Below are positions 12,101-25,560 of a stretch of DNA of 64,000 nucleotides, one piece after another. The notes below the pieces were generated by a model that was not told the origin of the DNA, did not search any database, and worked only from the letters and a program-made list of their open reading frames with translations. Source of the stretch: Gymnorhina tibicen (lineage: Eukaryota; Chordata; Aves; Passeriformes; Artamidae). Each line of letters opens with the position of its first letter. The stretch's first letter is position 1. The stretch is from positions 1,537,377 through 1,601,376 of the forward strand of contig VXAZ01001668.1 in assembly GCA_013399875.1 (NCBI GenBank), given 5' to 3'. The translations under genes were made by a program, and so were the position numbers.

Positions 12101-15100
12101 ATTATTCCAGCAGTCTGTGGGCTGTGAAGTGTTAACCAGTGACATCACTGCCAACAGCTGAGGACTGCTCTTAGCAGAATCAGCTGCTCCAAAATTGGTG
12201 TGCTTAAAAACCAGTTTACAGGCTGCCCTGTAGCTTTTGGGGAAAGTGGAAGGGGGAAGAAATAAGAGGGTTTATAGTGCTTCAGTTGCCTTTGATCCTG
12301 TGGTTTAGGGTGTGTTTGCTAAAGAAATCAATTTCTTTTGATTTAAAACAAAAAGTAGGGTTAAACTCATGCCTGATGTAACTCTCATGGAGTTACACCA
12401 GTGATTAATATTTTAGGGTAGTGGCATAAGCTATTTTAAGTGCTGTGCTTTCTTTCAAGCACCTTTGAATGCATATATGAAATTCTAGAGTAGCATAAAC
12501 TAAACAATATAAGGAGTTGTAAATGCAGTCTGTGAAAACAGCCTAAGAATCTAGTAACACAAAAAAAGGTGTTCTAGTCAGGAATGGGGCTCATTGGCTT
12601 CAGGATACTGACATGTCACCAACACTGAGAAGGCCTTTTTCATAAAGATAACAGGAAAAAAATTAGAAAAGGCACAGTAAAGGCACAGATGATGGGATGC
12701 CATGTTTATGACTCTGGAAAAGATCCAGAACTTAAGTTGAGGAGTATATTGAGCTTTTTTTTCCTGCGTAGATGGATCCCTGTGAAGTGTAACTTATACC
12801 CTGCTGGTTTTTGTGCAATGGGTTTCCAAGGGGACTCTGGAAAGAGCATGAGATTATTTCCTGGACTCAAAGCAGATTTCCAGTGTGAGAGGTGGCTAAA
12901 TGAAACATGGGAGAAGCACTCCTAAACTGGACGCTGGCCTGATATTAAGGAAATACCTTTTAAACAGTTCACCTTTTTCCAGTTCTAACATTTTACTCCT
13001 CCAATACTCATCTTTTACTTAGCAAATCATGCCTTAGAGGCGATTGCTTTTTTCACAAAGCATTTTATTCCATTTCCATGAGGTTTAATAGGAGAAGCTG
13101 CTATAGGCTGTGTGATGCAGTGCACCTGAAGGATGTTGAAAAACTAAATCTCATCTTTTCTTATCTCCTTACTGTATCAAATTAGACAGTTGAAAATACT
13201 CCTCTTTCCATGAGTATTAAAGATAGGGTGTTTGGTGTTCTGATGGTTTAGAAAGTTTTAAGAAATGCAATTTTGTAAAATACATATAATTAGAACCAGC
13301 AGTATTCTTTTGGAAGAGAAATAGGTCTGGGTAGACTTCTCTAGAAAAATCAATCTGCATTCACCAGCAACTCCAAAGAATTTTTTCATTCTGTCAATTT
13401 TTTCAAGCAATAAATCATCGTTACTTTATATTACTTTACATAAAGATAACTTAAACTCTGGCTGATCGACAACTTTCTTATTCAGCCTTTGACATCAATT
13501 ATCTATTATCTATTCTTCTGTCAATATCTGCTGTCTAAATCTCATGCAAAAGAATTACACCTTTAGAGAGGAAAAAGTGCCTTTACTACACTATCCAACA
13601 TTTGATTGACTACATTTATTCAGTGTTCAATAGGACTGGGCAAATAATTTAATCAGCACAAAGCCACCCCAAATTTGTTGGAGTTAATGAGTTTTTTCAA
13701 GTCAAAACTTGAATATCTTTACTATTCCCTTGGGAAGCTTGGGCAGGAAGGTCTCTGTTGTGAATCTCCCCACCCCTCCCCAGGCCGCTTTGCAGGGGGG
13801 AGGAAATCACTGGGATATGATCCTGTGCCTTGCAAATGCCTGGCTGCTGTTACAGCCCCTTGGAAGCACGGCCAACTGTACAGGCAGGTTTGGGGCTACT
13901 GTAATTTAGGCCAGCAGTTTGTGCAGTGTAATGTTTGCAAAGAACCACATACTGTGGCATAAAGTTTTTCCAGGAAAGAGAAGCACAAAAGTGTTCAAGA
14001 CCTCGTGGACACTGGATGGGTGGGAGAAGGGGAAGACGAGAATGAACAGCCCCCTGCCATGGCTGCACATGGCTCTCCCCGAGCGCAGCCAGGGATGTTC
14101 AGGGAGACCTCAGAGCCTTCCCAGGCTTAGGCCAACTCTCACAAATGCTCTCCTTGTTCTGGTTCCCTGGACTGCACCACAGGTTTGTTTGACTCTGGGC
14201 TTGCACAGACTGTTGGAAAGGGCAGTAGAACAGCCAGACTGAATTGCCATACAGTGGGATGTGGCTCAACAAAATAAGTGAGGAGAACCACTTCAGTAAT
14301 GGAAAAGCACATGCAGTGATAAGGCAGTCATGGGATAGAGCAATTCAGGTCTATTGAGCATATAATATGCGTTTAAGAGGACCAACTAATTGTGTATCTC
14401 CCTAACCTTCCAAACAGCTTTCCAGCCTCTGTACATTAATAAAATTGCACAGCGAAAGAGGATGCACATTTAAGGTGGAGCTGAGGCTTGTACTCATATT
14501 TTCTAACATCTTTTTTTCTGAAAGACTTGTCTTTAAAAAATTAATGACTTTTTAAAAAATTGAATAATTGAAGTTATATCAATGTCTTTATTCCATATTT
14601 CTCAAAAACCCACGAACCCAGCTGAGATGTTTCAGGTGTTCAGCATCAGGTTTACTTTTTTCAGGGAAAAAAAAATCTGCCAGCAAATTTTCAGTTAAAG
14701 CAGCCACCACTCCTCACGGCTTTGTTTTTAAGCTGACGCTAGCCCAGGTCAGAGTGTCCCAGCTTTGTCATTGTGTGTTTTAAAGCACACTTCAATCATC
14801 ATTTTCTCTAGTGTCAATGTTTCCACTTTCTTTTCCAGCATTGTTATTTGAACACAGTGATGTTCTTCCATAAATCTGGAAGGACAGGTCTCAGCAACTT
14901 GGATTTTGCACTAATATCTTACAAAATAATGAAGGAAAAGGTGAAAGCAATGAAAAGCCCAGGCACACACCACAACAAATGTTGAAGTAGGATTCATAAG
15001 AATCTTTTGGAAGTTATTTAAAGAAGGGCCACTGTGATTTGCAGCAAGACAAGCCTGTCTTTTAAAGTTATTTTGGCTGTCACCAGGAGTATCCAAATGC

Positions 15101-16640
15101 CTGTCCTGGAGAGCATGAGCTCCATTCTGCATGATGCTGATGTAATGTTTGCATTTCTCAAGATTTTACTGAATATAGCATTAATGCTAGCAAAAACCAT
15201 TGGGAATTCATTCCTCATGGCTTGGATACACCTCTACTGTCAACTCTCATTTCACAAGGACCGCAGCAAGTTTTCACTCCCAAACAGCCACACATCCAGA
15301 CCACGGAGTAATCAACTTCTTAAATTGGTCTGTTCTCTGTGTATTTTACATATTTCTGTGAAGAGAAAATACAAAGTTTTCTAGGAAAGAACTCTTGCTT
15401 TGTCTGCAGCATTTATGAGCTGCTGCCCTGGTCTTTAATGAGTCCTTCAGCTGCCAATGAATAAAGATACTAAGAGAGAGTGGCTAAAGCTCAAATATTA
15501 TCAGAATTCTGGCAAGAAATTCCCTTCACAATACTTGCCAGAATTTTTCAATTGACTCCCCTCCAGCCTTGACAGTGCTTTGATTTTGAGACAGGAAATG
15601 CCATTAATTGCTCTGCAAATATTCAAGTTCATGTTCTGGCTCCTGAATCTCTTCATGGCAGGTTAGACCTAAATTTTCTGTTGCTGTCAAACTTATGCAG
15701 TCTTCTGGAGACAATTGTTCCACATCTTTGAAGCATTTTGAATATAGATTTTTACTAAATTCAGCACAGAATATTTACTAATGTGACTGTATCATAATCT
15801 CTGTAGTATTTTTTTTTATAGTACTTAAGGTTTAGTAAGCACAACCTGAGAATTTCCAGGCCACGATATGTTCGTTTTTGGTCTTTAGTCATCGTAGCTC
15901 AAAATGGTCAGAAGAGCCAATGCTGATTTCCACTCCTTGCAGATAAAAGCTGAGATCCTGAGTGAAAATTAGCAGGAGGGTGAATTTCAATGAACATGCT
16001 GCAACCACAGAATACAAACACAAGCTCACTCTCCATTGTACCTTAGTGGTTCGGTTCTTAAAAACTCCTGGTAACCATGAACAGAAGAGCTTATGGCCGA
16101 GACTCAGCTCTGTCCTGTTTTCACAACAGCAGCCAGATCCTGAAATGAGTAGCTGGGACTTAAAATTCTTTCAGAAAATTCGAAGCCCTGTCAATTCTAT
16201 TAGTTGTTACCAGCTCAGAAATAGAATTCTCTACTATTTTTTCAGAACATTTAGCTTTCATTCATAGAAGAGATGTTCGTGTTTCACAAAGACATAGATA
16301 CTCTCTAAAAGGGAAAGAGTTCCCTTTTGTGGTTTGATGCATGATGACTTTGTTTCTTTCACATTTTTTCCACTAAATATTCACCTGATCATAATATCCA
16401 ACTTGAGAAAAGGCAAAAATAATCTCAATCCCTGGGAATAAGATTAATGTTTTGTTTACATGTGAGTTTTCTTCTAATGGATGACAGGAATGAAAAACCT
16501 CATTTTTCAAAGGCAGATAAATAAAACCCCATCTGCTGTAGACATTGAGAGAGTATATGTATCTATACTCTGTACAGAACTCTGCCATTAGCTAATAATA
16601 GCATTAACAGTTCAGAAGTAAAAAGAAAAAAAGTCTCTAA
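9117..16640. other. AT-rich gene desert
   Basis: No supportable gene. GC content rises modestly around 10,700-11,250 and 13,740-14,200, but without CpG-island density. Open frames there overlap on both strands and have no recognisable domain. A short TA-rich tract lies at about 12,004-12,020. One hairpin relic is annotated separately. The rest is unique-looking sequence with no feature I can name. Confidence 0.65.
12373..12402. repeat. Hairpin relic of inverted-repeat element
   Basis: CTGATGTAACTC (12,373-12,384) pairs with GAGTTACACCAG (12,390-12,401) with one mismatch around a 5-base loop. The motif 'ATGTAACTC..GAGTTACACCAGTGAT' is one I recall from ancient sauropsid inverted-repeat elements with a CCATTGACTTCAATGG centre. 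Here the centre has been lost, leaving only the outer arms. The family assignment is inference. Confidence 0.5.
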
Positions 16641-16669
16641 TACTTAGTCTTAGCAGCTGATAATGTAAA

Positions 16670-17500
16670 ATAGGGTGGCATTTGGAAGCATAGGATGATG
16701 CCAGTCCCTGGGGAGAGAAAGGTGTTAACTTCTAATAGCTTTTCAGTAATAGCCAAGCATCTGCAGTCCACCATAAAAAAGGGTTTTTAAAAATTAATAG
16801 AGCTGAATGTGCTTCACACTGAGGAGAATGCCAGATTAATAAGCGCATTAAGGACCGCTTTGGATTGGAAATAATTATGGAAGATGACAAGGAGCAGAGG
16901 TGGCATTGGTGGTGCTTTCAGGAATGCATTTTAAAAAGCAGTTTAAAGAGCCTTCAGATGTTGGTATTATCCTGCGTGACCAAATTAAGAGCAAATGAGA
17001 AAAGTTTATCTGGCATTTTGGAGTATTGAAAGGGCTTAGTGTTATAAATTATACAGTATGAGGATAGGCAGTGGTGAGTAAATTCGTGTTAAACATTATT
17101 GGCAGTTTAAATAGCAACTGCTTTATACAGCACTAAATATTTTAATTTGGAAGTAAAAGTGTATTCACTCCCCTTCCAAAAAAGCATGTTTGACTTATTT
17201 ATTTGCCAGCACAGTCATTAGACAGTTTTTTGCTGATGAATTGGTGAACATTGTTCCCGATAGGCTGTTACAAATGTAGAGTAATAGAGACGGGTTATAG
17301 GTTTAGAATTGATTTAGAGCTCTACTGATGAAAAAGTTGAAAGCCACAATGACATCTTAATCTTCAGCTGTCGGGTAGGCTGCATGCATTCGGGGCTGTT
17401 TCCAAATGGGCCTGTGTTTATCAATATTTAATCGTCTTGTTTCGCCTCCTTTTTTTACTGCTTGCTCTTTCAGCCCTTACAGCAGGGATAACTTCACACC
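16670..17500. promoter_or_regulatory. Candidate conserved non-coding enhancer block
   Basis: About 830 bases are free of recognisable repeats and have balanced composition and many homeodomain-type cores: AGATTAATAAGCGCATTAAGG near 16,833, AAATAATTATGG near 16,868, GAATTGATTTAG near 17,307, and GTGTTTATCAATATTTAATC near 17,413, which combines FOX-like and ONECUT/PBX-like motifs. No long open frame covers it. Blocks of this texture in vertebrate gene deserts are often developmental enhancers. This is pattern-based inference, because conservation could not be tested here. Confidence 0.45.
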
Positions 17501-20500
17501 ATGGTTCTCGATGTTATTGATACCAACCAAATCAGGCTCGGTCTCTTGATGATGATAACACAAACCCAGGCTTCCAGGTTTTAATTCTCTGGCACAACAC
17601 GGCCTTTCTGAACACGGTAGAGCTGTTGCAATCCTGTCTGGTGGCTGGTTAGTGCAAGGATAGCCATCCCTGAACTACACAGGTGCTCCCAGAGCAATTC
17701 CAGCAACAACAAGAGTGCTACTCCCTGTCTGTGTCGTGAGCAGTTTCCCTAAGCACAAATATAAAAATGAAAAGCTTTTACATGAACACAAACTGTGAAA
17801 ACTCCCGAACTGGTTTTAAGACTTCCTCTCAGTCTAAAAGTGTGTTGCTTTTTTCTTTTACCTGAGTAAAAGAAAAAATACCTAAGTATTTGCAAGAAGT
17901 TACAAAAAAAGGATGCCATTAATATCCAATTCTCTAATAATTACTTTAGTAAAAAGCAAAACTAATGTTGAAATATCTTCTAGGTGAGTGATACTTGTAA
18001 AGAGACAAACCCCACAATTATAACAGCATCTTCCATTAGACAGCTCTAAGTACTGTATATGCAACATGCTGGAGACTCATTATTTCAAATCCAACTTCTC
18101 AAAGATTTATTTTTCTTTTGAAACAATTTCTGACAGCTTTTGATCTTCTAAACTGAAAAAAAAATCAAAGAAATCTGTTTCTCTGGCATATTAATAGCAA
18201 AGGAATTTCTGGATGCTGCAAAGTAGGAACTGAATATAATAGCATCTCAGTTTTATTCATCTTCAAAGAAAACCAAATATATTTTTGAGACTAAAAAAAT
18301 AGGATACCCTACAGATTTTGAAGGGATGGGATAAACCTCTTTTCACAAGAAAAGATGACAAGAAATTCATCTTGAAGGACATTCACTATGCCTCTGTCCA
18401 TTTAATACATTTACAAGCCAGCTGCCATGAGTTAATCTGGCTTTTACATCTGAAGCAAAATTATTTTATAATTTGGGGCTCATATGTCTAAGGGATTTTT
18501 TCTGTTCTTGGATATTGTAGATCAACCTGCCAACAGACATGGCTCTAGCACACACTGTTGTCTAAGATTTATGCAAGGGGTTCATTAAAAATCCTTTTGT
18601 AAAAGTTACGTATAGGAATCTTAAAATCTTTCATTCATGCCTTCCTCATTCCAACTCTTTGCAGGTGTAAAAATGAAATCATAGCAGCTGACTAATTATC
18701 AGATGTGTATGTTGTGTATATTTATCTATATAACTACAACAGAACTAGTACACAATCAAACCCCTAAGAAATAAATACTTACAAAAACACATTTTTACAA
18801 AGGTTCATAAATTTGGGTAATCTTGCAGAGTTTTTCTTGTAGGGCTGACTGGTGGAAATATTATCTTTGCTTAATACCATCCTGCTGTCTGAGCAGGCCC
18901 AGGACATTCATCACACAGAGACTCGATCTTAGCTATGGCTGCCATGGGAAGTTGCAATCCCATGGGAATTGTGTGACTTACAGTGCCAGGCTTGTCAGGA
19001 GGAGGTCAAAGGGATATTCCAGAGAAGAACTGCTGGCCACCAAAAATCAGCTGGGTATGCAAATTTCCAGAGATAAATTATACCCAAAAAAACCCCCAAA
19101 AGATAATTTAGGCTGTAAACAGTGAAGGGGCAATGCAAAGGGACTACCAGTCGTGATAGGGCTGAAAAACTCTTGCTGTGGACACTGCTTAATTACACAT
19201 CATAGCTAATATAATTTTAGCACCTTCATATCACTAGCACCCAAAAATAACAAAATAAGGTGTTCTGCACACTAATGTACATGAAACGAATTGTACAGCT
19301 TGCAGCCACTCTGACAGCACAGAGGATTTTATGTGTATTTACCAATTGAATGGCATCTATTCTGTTGTTCAGTAGAGGCAATTCATGGATGGCATAAATG
19401 CCACTTTTCCAAACACCTTGGTTTCACGTGTATAATTTAAAGGTTTGGTTTCATCTTAAATAACAGAAAGCAAAAAATTTGATAAAAATGCTTAGTTGGC
19501 ATCAATTGCTATCATTTATTTATCTATGGCAAATTATGCCAGGTGAGATCCAAAGGACTCCAGAGATAGCACTGCCTCAGCATAATTAGGCATTAAGTCG
19601 CAGTAGAAGCTATCAGAGTAAAATGATGAAATTTAAAGGCCATGTTTTAAGAAAAAGTAAAGAAAACCTGACATTATTAAAGTCGCATTTAGGGGGAAAA
19701 AAGCCCCAACAAACACAGGTTTGACTCTGCTGGAAATGGATTCCAAATTCACACAATACCCTACCAGTTAGGCTTTCTTATGTCTTGTTTTTCCCCAGAA
19801 AGTCTTTTCTAAAACATCTGTTAAAAAAAAAATGCAATTAATTATGGTAGACACCTGTACCACACTATAGCAATTAAATCAGCCACTCTAGTTCTAGTAT
19901 TTCTTTGTTGGGTTTCATTACAGAAAGAAATGCAACTTATAAACCACGAAGCACATAAACACGGGATCATACAAGAACGTTGCTACCTTCAATCCAAAGT
20001 TCTGAGGCACTGAAATTTATACTGGAAATTAAAGAAAAAGTACAGCAATTCATGTGAGAATATATATTAGCAACAGTTTTTGTAGAAAACCTCTGTATTT
20101 CCGTGAATCACACAGCATGATTGAAATGAGGAATTAGAGTGTCAAGTCTTGACCTAGATGCAGATATTTTGAAATATTCTAAGGTTATAGTTTCACAGTC
20201 TTTGTCATGCAGCTGCAGAAGACAGATTTAAATTTTCCTCTGAGTTTAGAGTTGGGATTTCTGTTTGGAGCTCCTTCTGATTTCACCACAAATTATCTCT
20301 CTATGTAGGATGAGTAACAGGCATTGCTAAGTAAATTAGTTTCTTGAAAGATCACACAGTCCTAAAGATATAAAATGCCTTCCAAAAACTTGGCTTAAGA
20401 AGAGGAAATGGGAACAGAAAAGTGAAATCTATTCTACCAAGAGACTCCAACAAGATTTTTGGTAGATTGCTGAGAAACAAACTATTCACCCATGGGTCTT

Positions 20501-21021
20501 CATTTTCTAATTCACCTGGAAGAACTATTCTCTGCACTGACACAATTTATTAACTGGAATTCTATGATTAGAAAAATGTGACAGTGAAGACCTCCTACAA
20601 ATGGAAAAAGCTTTAAAAATGCAGTAACTGTTCATGAAGTTTAGAAAGTCTCTGTATGGTGTCTGCCCTTCATAAAAAGCCAAGAAAGTTGGAGATTTAT
20701 GGACTATTATAACTCACCTCAGACCAGGAAAAACTGGGAAATAACCTGCTTTGAAATGGAATAAGTCAGCAGCTGTATCCATGAAATCTGATGGTGAACC
20801 AGCAAAATTTTACGAAATACAGAAACACAACAAAATTTCATGCAATTATTTGTAAATGTTAATACAGAGAACCTGGTTTTCTTGACTACCTTGAACTTAA
20901 TATGTTTGTAAATCTTTGGAGCAGGACTGACAGCTCCTCTGTCTTTGAATAAGGCCTAACCTGAATTTTATTTGGTTTGCAGTCATGACCGCAGTGTTAA
21001 CAAGGATAAAAAAATTTCAGA

Positions 21022-21087
21022 ACTTATATAATATATGTATTAAATATATATAATATTTATTTACATAATTATAACATAATTATAAAC
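21022..21087. repeat. AT-rich low-complexity tract
   Basis: Almost uninterrupted A/T sequence with repeated ATATAT, TAATATTTAT and two copies of ATAATTATAA-like units. It is probably low-complexity DNA rather than an element. Confidence 0.7.
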
Positions 21088-21363
21088 TTATTTCATCAAA
21101 GTATTGGCAGAAGGGGCATGGGATTCAAGATACACATCCCAGTGGAAAATAAACATCTCCATATTTCCAGTGTGTTTGAATATAAGGTCCATGCTTGGCT
21201 TAAGGAAAGATAAGATGGCAGTAATAGTTTTTACTAAATTTTAAGTAACTGACCAAAAATTTGACTGTTATGTTCCAGAGCTATTGTTCAGAATTAGAAA
21301 GGTTAAAATGACTGTCCCAGCCTTTGAAGTTACACCAGACTTAGACACTTGGATTCTCTATTT

Positions 21364-21399
21364 TTATTGTTGTTGTTGTTATTGTTGTTATTTTATTTC
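21364..21399. repeat. TTG/TTA microsatellite
   Basis: Imperfect trinucleotide tract of TTG and TTA units followed by TTTTATTT. Length polymorphism is likely. Confidence 0.8.
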
Positions 21400-21426
21400 A
21401 AATATTAAACTGTTCTTATCTCAAGA

Positions 21427-21452
21427 ATTTTCCCATTGAAAAATGGGAAAAT
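21427..21452. repeat. Perfect 11-bp hairpin
   Basis: ATTTTCCCATT (21,427-21,437) and AATGGGAAAAT (21,442-21,452) are exact complements separated by GAAA. A further TCCCATTATTCC lies just downstream. No element family is recognised and it may be a chance palindrome. Confidence 0.6.
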
Positions 21453-24400
21453 CCCATTATTCCATGAATTTTCTCATTTTAGTGGTCAATGGAAATGAAA
21501 TCCCTGGAGTTCCCTGCTCACAGCAAGCCCAGAAACAGATTTGATATTGTGTGAATGCAGCATGGGAAACACCCATGCAAGATGCACATAAGCATTCCTG
21601 TGCTTACCACCAGGAAAATCTTCAATCAGGTCTCCACACTCTCCCTGCTAACAGAGGAGTTGTCAGGAAATTTCAGGGAGGAAATAGGAGCTTGGTCTAG
21701 AACTGGAAGCATGAGAGGGATTGGTAAGTCAGGACCTGCAGAGATGTCCTCTAGCATTTCTCCATTCTTCACAACCAGCTCCTTCATCCCTGCTAAAAAG
21801 GATCTAACCCCCTGCCAGAGGGGTTGGGAAAGGTGACCAAGAAATAAGCTTTCCATAGAGAAAGCTCGGATGGTGTGCTACAAAAGACTCCATATCTAAT
21901 GAAGCCCTATGGCCCTGGCAAGCTCCTGAGCTGCACAAGGCTTTGCCTGAAAGTTTTCAGATATTTCCAAAACCTGCATCAAATTCTTAGCTGGGTGGGA
22001 AGGCAAGCAAAGCAGGGCCAGATGAGAGAGTGTTAGCAGCTTCCTGCTTCTGTTGCTGTCCTTTCACTTCCAGGCTCAGATGCATATGGAGCATCTGGGT
22101 GTTTATAGCATTTAAATTCTATTAATTCCATTCAATTCACACTGTTTTCAGACTGGCACCGATGGGGCATGGGGAAGAACAGGATGTTCCCTCAGCACTG
22201 ATGTAGTATTTGCCACTGCAGAACATTTTACAGTAATATTATCAGCTTTCCACCAGTTATATGTTTCCTTTTCTGGGCTGGCTGCTGTTTCAGGCATGGC
22301 ACTGAGTCTGTAACTTTAGACAGAAAATCTGAAGCCTGAGCTCAAACAGAGTTGCAAAGCAAAAGAAACATATTAGTATCATTCAGAAATAATAAACTGC
22401 CACACATACTGAATGTAGATAGGCAGGTGATGTCTGTATAACTTGCTCTTTCAGAAGGAAGATACAAACAAACCTGTAACAGACCTGGAAATGAGACTGT
22501 GTAGATGCAACACGAGTTCAGGTGAAATTAATTCAGATTAGGTCGTCTCTCGTGTTACAAAGTCTTCCTATAATCTGATGATCATCTTTACTAGCTTGAA
22601 TCATTACAAAGAGTAAAGAGCACTAAGTCATTGAGCTGACAATGAAAAAGGAAAATATCTATTTGGCCAGTTAAGTGAATGTTGTAATCTTTAAATGTCT
22701 TTTCATTTGAGTTACCACATCGCTGAAGCCAGAAAGTTTTGCTTTGTCACAGAAGACCTGTTTGTACCTGCAGGAAAAACAGACTGTCAGCAAAACTCAG
22801 TGGGAAGTCAGACAAGAAACATGATATAATACCTCCTGCAGACACCACCACACTGACTGGATTCAGAAAGCAGATCAAAACGTGCAAAATAAGCCTCTAC
22901 TTCGCAGTGAGACAAGTCTACTGCCCTTGTTGCTGTCACCAGTGTGCCTGTAGGAGTGATGAGCATTTGAAAGGGGGGTGCTGGCAGATGTTCTGTTTCA
23001 TCACTGCTGACAACTCTGGAAGTGGTCAGCTTGAAGCTGGTCAGTGCACTGGAAGTTACAAGGAAATTGTGCGAAGTGTGGAAAGTACAGGAAGGTTTAC
23101 ATGGATGGTGCCCACTGAATGACAGGAGGTTTGCTTCCTTGATTGGACACTTCTTCAAAGCAGCTCCTAATGACCATTGCAAGCATCACAGTAGTCACTC
23201 GGAAGCTCTAGCAGCCAACATGAAAAGCATCCTGGATGATTTCATCAGAGCTTTATCAGTAGAGTCATGTCTATTTTCAGATCTATGTAATGAAATGATT
23301 GGCAAACTTGCGAGCTACGGTTGTCAAAGAGCAAAGTACTTACTTAGTGCTTTGAACTCCAAAAATTCTTTCATGATGATCCATTTGAGCATTGTCTTGA
23401 AATCTAAGCATGGCTTTTCTGGATTGTTTTCTCTCTGGTTGTTTTCATTCCTAAATTATTTCAGCTTACATTTGCAAGCAAAGAGACTAATGGCTTTGAA
23501 TATGCATGCTAGAACTGAGATATCAAAAAAAATTCAGTTTTGAATTTAAATAAGGATTGCCCTTCATCATTTTTTTGGCTCATAGTGATATAGGAAGTGA
23601 AGCAGAGGAGCACTTCTTAGTGTTCGAATGTCATTTTCTCTAATACTTCCTTGAAGTGAGCACAGGGAGTGATTAGATAAGAAATAGAAGTGCTGCTCTG
23701 GTTGCAACCTGGCTGCTACAGAGAAACAACAAACTGCTTGAATTACCCAACAAAGGTGCTTGAATTCAAGCAGGACCCTCTTCCCTGATTACAGTAAAAG
23801 CAAACAAAGAGAACCCTGGCTTTCAGAGTACGTTTTATTCTTGATGCCATTCACAGCTGTGGACTTTAGTGAAGCTGGTGTTCAGTACAGTGTTAGTGAA
23901 TATACACTGTCAATATAAAATAGGTGTAAAAAGAGAACTCTCTTTAAAACTGTCATCTATCCTATCAAACCTTCACCTTCTCTCTGCCAATAAAGCAATC
24001 TCAGTCATCTCAAATTATAAGTACATCGAGGTCTACCATTTTCTCCATTTTTTTAACAATGTGTTTAACCATTTTTAGTTAAAATAGTTCATTACAGGTA
24101 CATTACAAATCAATTTATGTAAATAATACTGCTCCAGATTCCATATGTCTAAGGAATGGCAAAACACTAAGGGTTCAAAAAGCTTTTGTCAGATTAAGAA
24201 CTTACCCTGGAACAGGTCCACTTGTTTTGAAGGCTTTTTTTAAAGAAGAAATTTTGGTCAGCATCAAAGCTCACAAAGCTTCCAAAATGGTTTTATTTTT
24301 TTTTAGCTTTTGGTGATTCCATTGGCCTTAGTATATCAGTCTGAGAAAAACATTTCCTCAGGCTTATACCTACCTTTTGTTACAGTTTATTCATGTTTGA

Positions 24401-25254
24401 AAAGCACACCAACACCTTTGTGTGTAAAGCACCAGGGAGGGAGATGCTACAAGAGCCAAGAGAAACTGGGAGCTCAGACAGAAGTCCTGAACTTCAAGAA
24501 CTTTCCAATCTGGATCAGAATCTCCTCCCTTCCATTCATTACCCCAATTTTTGTTATTTGTGGACCCCTAACCAAGGAAAATATGATGAAATTCTTACCA
24601 CAGCTTTAATTAAAAACTTTACTCTCTAGCCATTTAAGCTGTTATTTAATTCATATTAACTGTAATTTGGAGGCAAAGACAAGCATTTTTTTCTTTGTGT
24701 TTGGAAGCTTAATAAACCAGGTAACAACAGAAATATTCTGCCTCCTGTTTTAAATAAAGTGTTAAAGAACAACGTTATCCTGAAACCTGAATGCTCATGT
24801 TAAAGGGGAGAGCAAATTTCATTACGTGATCCCTCTATTTATTTTAATCTGCTCATTCCTGGGAAAAAATGAATGAGAATTTAAACACACGCAGCAGTTT
24901 TACAAGAAGCAACTTTTTTTTCTAATTATGTATTCTTTACTTATTAATCAGTGCTACAATTTCCTGTGACATTTAACACAGACACAAGTTATTTTCATTC
25001 CAAAAGTTAGCAGTTCACTGTATCCCATACACATGGCACAAGCATTGCAAATGTAAATAAATGTAGGCGTCTGGGTTTTAACCACTGCTCTCAGAGAAAC
25101 GTCTTTTTTAATGTGGTATAACTTGCAATCACACTGAATGTCATCACAGCTTTTAAGAGTGGGCAAGCCTTCATGCAATCTTAATTTTTCACTGAAAAAA
25201 AATCCTGGCATCTGTGCAAAAATAATGAAGTCCATAGAAGAGGAAAGAGAGGAA

Positions 25255-25560
25255 TGTAGCTAATAATCTTATTTATGTTCTTATGCACTACATTTCATTT
25301 ACTAGAAATAGCATGACTAAATTCTAATAAATAAATATACTAATTGGTCATTGGGAATGCAAATTTCGACAACAATCTTTAATGCAGTATAATAAAACCC
25401 ATTACAAGCACCAGCTTTGTAGATGCTTTGATTGTAAATAAGAGATTAGTTTTAAATTCAGATGTGCTGAACAGGTTGGCATAATTTCAGGTAGCAGTGG
25501 ATTTAGGCTGCTTGCCAATCTGTGGGAAGAGCAGATATATTAATACCTGCACTGTTTCTA
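25255..25560. promoter_or_regulatory. Candidate non-coding regulatory block
   Basis: Repeat-free, AT-rich but complex sequence with several homeodomain-type cores (ACTAATTGGTCATTGG near 25,339, GAGATTAGTTTTAAATTC near 25,441, TATATTAATACC near 25,535) and AACAATCTTTAATG near 25,371. No coding frame is convincing. The call rests on texture only. Confidence 0.3.

Larger units (their letters stand above)
17501..25254. other. AT-rich gene desert
   Basis: No supportable gene. It contains an enhancer-like texture at about 19,330-19,640 (TTTACCAATTGAATGG, ATCAATTGCTATCATTTATTTAT), AT-rich low complexity at about 21,022-21,087, a TTG/TTA microsatellite and a hairpin near 21,430 (annotated separately). 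The plus-strand frame at 23,022-23,543 (173 codons) is the longest here. It shows no domain and overlaps an opposing frame, so I treat it as chance. Confidence 0.6.

Noticed and set aside
23022..23543. 173-codon plus-strand frame in the desert
   Set aside because: No domain, poor start context evidence, and another frame overlaps. Consistent with chance.
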